Virus record (IMG/VR): IMGVR_UViG_3300044640_002948
Coordinates: 1-35,228 of that record
DNA from: a virus
Reading direction: 5' to 3' (one strand)
DNA length: 35,228 nt
In this document: positions 32,234 to 35,228 of the stretch, piece after piece
Layout: each line of letters begins with the position of its first letter
Position numbering within the stretch: the first letter of the stretch is position 1
Notes under the pieces: model-generated
Told to the model about the DNA's origin: nothing
The model's database searches: none
What the model saw: only the letters and a program-made list of their open reading frames with translations
Program-made: the position numbers and the translations under genes

Positions 32234-33880
32234 ATGGCACGTACAAAAATTTTCAGAAGGTCAAGCGATAATCGTTTGGCAAACACATGGAAGCCTATTC
32301 TTGAAGGATATGGAGCTGATGTTGAAAAGACTCCTTGGTTAGCTGAGTATGCTCACAACCACGCGATCTTTGATAACACTACTCCAATATTCGAACAAGC
32401 GTATGGCGGACCAGGTTTATTTTATCAACAACCAGGTTCTCTTCCAGGAATGGGTAACCCTTCCGCACCTACATCTAATCAGACTCCGTTCTCTGCAGGT
32501 GTTAAAGGTTCTTACACTGACGCTGGTTCAGGTGATAAATTTCCATCACTTTTACCAGTTGCAATCCAAGTTGCAGCTAAAACTATCGGTTTCGATCTAG
32601 TTCCAGTTGTACCTATGGATTCACCTGTTGGTTTCCTACCTTATTTAGATTATCTTTATACAGGTGGTAGAACTGATAGTGGATTTGAGCCGTACATGGT
32701 TAAAATTCAAGGAGTTACTGAAACAGATCTTGCTGGTGGTACTTTAACACCAGGAACGAACATCACAAAACCTGGAGCTACTGCAACTTACGATTTCGTA
32801 GGATTCTCAAGAGTTGATGGTCACTTGATCTTAAGAGTAGTTACAGATAATGCTACTACTTCTGTAGGCGATGACTTAGTTGGTAACATTACAGCGATCG
32901 GTGGAGCTCTTACTACTCCAGTTGCAATTACTAAACCTCAAGTTCAATTGGTTTCTGCTTTAGAAAACCACATTTCAGGTTTCACATCTATCGGTGATGA
33001 TACTTATGCTGCTGACTCATTTAATGGTCCTTACTTACCTTCAACAGGTAACGTACCTGGATCAATGAAGAGAGAAACTGGTGAGCAATCAAGATTCCGT
33101 CAAATGGGTCTAAGAATGTTTACTAAATTCATCGAGGCTGAAACTGATCAAGTTGCAATTTCTGCTACTGTTGAGCAAATCCAAGACTTGAACAGAGTTT
33201 GGAACTATGACGTTATCTCTATGTTAGAGAACGTTGCAGTTAACGATTTAGCTCAATCAATCAACAAAAGATTGATCGACAGAATCTTTACTTTAGCTGA
33301 TACTCACAATGCTGAAGTTGATTTAGTTGAAGGTTCAGGAATCACTACTTTAGATCTTACTGCAGGTTCTGGTGGATTCGAAAACGTTTCTACATTACAA
33401 AGAAGACTTGTAACTAAGATTCTTGAATTAGCTAACTTAATTTACCACAGAGGTAGATTCGGTGCTGGTACATTCATGATTACTAACGGTAGAGTTGCTT
33501 CTGCTCTTGCAGACGTAGCTGGTTACTCAATCGCTCAAGTTCCTACGGATATGGGTGGAGTAGCAGGTAACCTTTACCCAGCTGGTAAAGTTTATGGTGT
33601 ACAAGTTTACGTTGATCCAAACTTAAGATTTGGAGATACAAGAATCTGTATCGGTAGAAAAGGTGCTGATGAAGAGCCAGGAGTTAAATTTATGCCATAC
33701 ATCATGGCTGAATCACTTCAGACTATTTCTGAAGGTACTTTCTCACCAAAAATCGGTATGAAATCAAGATACGCAATTACTGAGGCAGGATGGCATCCTG
33801 AAACTCAATACATCAACGTTGATGTAGTTGGTAATCTTGCAACTCTTACTGGTGGTGTTGCACCTTCTCAAAGTATCTAA
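32234..33880 (+). CDS. 23: Major capsid protein, gp23-like
   Basis: A 548-residue T4-type major head protein (HK97 fold). The N-terminal delta region contains NTWKPILEGYG, matching T4 gp23 (NKWKPLLEGEG in the same place). The core contains FRQMGLRMFTKFIEAET, then ATVEQIQDLNRVWNYD. The end contains MKSRYAITEAGWHPE. T4 gp23 is cut at a (L/I)-x-E site; here WLAE near 37-40 or PIFE near 55-58 are candidates. Codon choice favours GTT, ACT and GCT, as expected for very high expression. A strong terminator follows. The gene directly follows the protease-scaffold gene as in T4. Confidence 0.95.
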   Translation: MARTKIFRRSSDNRLANTWKPILEGYGADVEKTPWLAEYAHNHAIFDNTTPIFEQAYGGPGLFYQQPGSLPGMGNPSAPTSNQTPFSAGVKGSYTDAGSGDKFPSLLPVAIQVAAKTIGFDLVPVVPMDSPVGFLPYLDYLYTGGRTDSGFEPYMVKIQGVTETDLAGGTLTPGTNITKPGATATYDFVGFSRVDGHLILRVVTDNATTSVGDDLVGNITAIGGALTTPVAITKPQVQLVSALENHISGFTSIGDDTYAADSFNGPYLPSTGNVPGSMKRETGEQSRFRQMGLRMFTKFIEAETDQVAISATVEQIQDLNRVWNYDVISMLENVAVNDLAQSINKRLIDRIFTLADTHNAEVDLVEGSGITTLDLTAGSGGFENVSTLQRRLVTKILELANLIYHRGRFGAGTFMITNGRVASALADVAGYSIAQVPTDMGGVAGNLYPAGKVYGVQVYVDPNLRFGDTRICIGRKGADEEPGVKFMPYIMAESLQTISEGTFSPKIGMKSRYAITEAGWHPETQYINVDVVGNLATLTGGVAPSQSI

Positions 33881-33898
33881 TATTACTTTAGAATATAG

Positions 33899-33927
33899 AA
33901 AAAGGAGATCTTCGGATCTCCTTTTTT
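33899..33927 (+). terminator. Rho-independent terminator after the major capsid gene
   Basis: A perfect seven-base stem GGAGATC / GATCTCC closed by a stable TTCG loop (33904-33921), preceded by AAAAA and followed by TTTTTT, 20 bases after the capsid stop. It should end the head transcript. Confidence 0.95.
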
Positions 33928-33939
33928 GTTTTATAGAGA

Positions 33940-33952
33940 TAAATAATAAAAA
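33940..33952 (+). promoter_or_regulatory. Late-promoter-like element TAAATAATAAAAA
   Basis: Exact copy between the capsid terminator and the ferritin-like gene, eight bases before its ATG. A new transcription start is needed here because the terminator lies just upstream. That supports a promoter role for the element. Confidence 0.6.
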
Positions 33953-33960
33953 AGTTTTTT

Positions 33961-34326
33961 ATGGCAACTCTAGTTTCGGCTTTTTTAGGCCTGCAGTCTC
34001 AATTTAAAGTCTTACATTGGCAAACACAATCTTATGCAAAACATATCGCATACGGAGATGCTTACGATACAATATCAGATTTAGCAGATAATTTTTTAGA
34101 AATCTATATGGGAAAATATGGAAGAGTAGTATTAGAAGATGGAGAATCTATCGAACTAATCAATATCGGAGACATGGATCCCGGTCAATATATAGATGGA
34201 GCAATCTCATTTTTAATTTCTCTAGATAGAGAATTAGATAGCCGAACGGATACTGACCTACTGAACATCAGAGATGAAATGCTGGCAGCCCTTAATAAGT
34301 TGAAATACCTTCTTACCTTAAAATAG
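33961..34326 (+). CDS. Ferritin/Dps-like small helical protein
   Basis: A 121-residue four-helix-type protein with FKVLHWQTQSYAKH at 15-28 and AYDTISDLADNFLE at 34-47. H19, H28, D43 and E47 stand near the spacing of Dps ferroxidase ligands (H28-D43 and D43-E47 match exactly). Similar short phage ferritin-like proteins are known. It may bind iron or DNA, protecting DNA from oxidation, or it may be a virion protein. It is shorter than Dps (about 165 residues). It has its own promoter-like element just after the capsid terminator, and it overlaps the convergent small gene by nine bases. Confidence 0.7.
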   Translation: MATLVSAFLGLQSQFKVLHWQTQSYAKHIAYGDAYDTISDLADNFLEIYMGKYGRVVLEDGESIELINIGDMDPGQYIDGAISFLISLDRELDSRTDTDLLNIRDEMLAALNKLKYLLTLK

Positions 34327-34509
34327 GATAGATCTTTTTCTTTTTCGATCTCTGGCTGATTCAAATTTATTTAAACAGGAAGAGAGTATAGATTTAATCA
34401 TTTCGGTGGTATCGTCTTGATCCTGCTTGTCTACCTGTTTAATGTATTCTTGGCAAAGTATCACCATGCCTTGGATTTCTTCGTCTTTTAATTTAATTTT
34501 GATTTCCAT
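34318..34509 (-). CDS. Small helical protein of unknown function
   Basis: A 63-residue charged helical protein (MEIKIKLKDEEIQ...) with a basic C-terminus (RDRKRKRSILF). No family recognised. It has an ATG and fills the gap between two plus-strand genes; it overlaps the ferritin-like gene by nine bases at its 3' end, as other convergent pairs do here. A real but unassigned gene is more likely than chance. Confidence 0.6.
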   Translation of the reverse strand: MEIKIKLKDEEIQGMVILCQEYIKQVDKQDQDDTTEMIKSILSSCLNKFESARDRKRKRSILF

Positions 34510-34555
34510 AATCTAATTATACTAATATTTTGAAAAAATTAAAATAAATATTTAT

Positions 34556-35228
34556 ATGGACAATTATATATACTCTTATGCTATTTGGGAAAACCTGAAT
34601 TCATTAAAGGACGTTGAGGAAAGGGATCAGGTAATACTATTTACTGACGTTGAATCAAGTTCTAAATTATGGAAATCTGATGAGATTGCCATGTTTAACG
34701 CTCTTAGAGAACACGAAAAAAGAGTGACTGATACTATAAAAAAGTACAACGGAAAAATAATTAAGACTATTGGAGACAGTTATATGCTTTCCTTTGAAGG
34801 AAAGGACAGCCTGTTAAACTCTATTAGATTCGGATATGACATTCAAATGGATCTGGCTAAAAAACCTATTAAGGTCAAGTCTAAAGTTATAAAGATCAGA
34901 TTAGGAATTCATAAAGGTCCTCTTTATAGAAAACAGACCATGATTCAGGGTAAAAAGCTAATGGATTACTTTGGAAATACTGTAAATACTGCCTCTAGAA
35001 TGGAATCAAAGGTAAGTGACTCAGGGCATATTGCATTTAGCTGGACTGGAAAAATAGATGAAGCCGAGGAGAAGAGAATAATGGATTGGATCAAAGATAA
35101 CGGCCTAAAAGTTGAAATAATTGACTATAAGCATCGCTGTTATTCGGGACAGAGAAAGAGATCTGGAAGGCTTTTATCTGATCTGCAAGTCCATACTTGC
35201 GAGCCTCTAAATCAGTTAAAAGGAGTGG
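34556..35228 (+). CDS. Class III adenylate cyclase, incomplete at window end
   Basis: The reading frame is open from ATG 34556 to the window end (224 codons seen), so the C-terminus is unknown. It is a class III nucleotide cyclase domain. Metal-binding Asp are D31 (ILFTDVESS) and D74 (KTIGDSYM). K70 and D137 (MDYFGN) sit at the adenine-selecting positions, and N144 and R148 (NTVNTASRM) at the transition-state positions. A complete active-site set predicts cAMP synthesis from ATP. Only about 25 residues precede the domain, so no N-terminal sensor exists; a C-terminal region (IIDYKHRCYSGQRKRSG) follows. No signal or membrane segment is seen. A start 47 bases after the reverse small gene has only an A/T-rich leader. 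Confidence 0.88.
   Translation, partial: MDNYIYSYAIWENLNSLKDVEERDQVILFTDVESSSKLWKSDEIAMFNALREHEKRVTDTIKKYNGKIIKTIGDSYMLSFEGKDSLLNSIRFGYDIQMDLAKKPIKVKSKVIKIRLGIHKGPLYRKQTMIQGKKLMDYFGNTVNTASRMESKVSDSGHIAFSWTGKIDEAEEKRIMDWIKDNGLKVEIIDYKHRCYSGQRKRSGRLLSDLQVHTCEPLNQLKGV

Overview
The window is part of the genome of a T4-like contractile-tailed phage (myovirus). It carries a gp23-type major capsid protein, a gp21-type prohead protease joined in frame to a scaffold, DnaJ-like, gp5-, gp53- and probable gp27-type baseplate proteins, UvsW helicase with a possible UvsY partner, and PhoH. The DNA is AT-rich, AGA is common for Arg, and start codons follow A/T-rich leaders with almost no Shine-Dalgarno sequence. 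That pattern suggests, by inference only, a Bacteroidota host. I see no rRNA, tRNA, CRISPR array or insertion sequence, and no gene-free stretch over 300 bases.

Layout. 70-4795 (+): PhoH, a large Gly-linker/beta-rich protein, small unknowns and a 2-oxoglutarate/Fe(II) oxygenase. 4788-7439 (-): UvsW, UvsY-like protein and a protein with a capsid-targeting-like N-terminus. 7491-12268 (+): P-loop kinase, an unknown, a KxDG nucleotidyltransferase fused to an NMN-adenylyltransferase-like domain, and a metallophosphoesterase. 12269-12826 (-): tail-type lysozyme. 12894-20764 (+): tail/baseplate module with LysM wedge protein, hub, OB-fold spike and a protein with thirteen 15-residue repeats. 20761-29091 (-): twelve tightly packed genes for a sialic-acid-like (nonulosonate) glycan, namely NeuA, NeuB, up to four sialyltransferase-like proteins, GT25, GT-B and GT-A transferases, a methyltransferase, a HAD phosphatase and a Cys-rich protein. 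29162-33880 (+): DnaJ-like, protease-scaffold, capsid. 33961 to the end: ferritin-like protein, a small reverse gene, and a class III adenylate cyclase that runs off the window.

How it fits together. The glycan operon sits between the baseplate and head modules, so the phage may make its own CMP-activated nonulosonate and decorate its virion or the host surface. Its middle is clearly more AT-rich than NeuA and NeuB at either side, suggesting nested gene acquisition. A recurrent element, TAAATAATAAAAA, lies 6-14 bases before six start codons and contains or resembles the T4 late-promoter core. It precedes head/tail-type genes and two genes with capsid-targeting-like N-termini.

Most unusual items: the phage nonulosonate operon with several sialyltransferase-like folds and a SAF-less NeuB; a predicted active adenylate cyclase; the ligase-NMNAT-like fusion; the protease-scaffold fusion with a likely internal start and eleven 14-residue repeats; and the 13x15-residue repeat tail in a baseplate-region protein.
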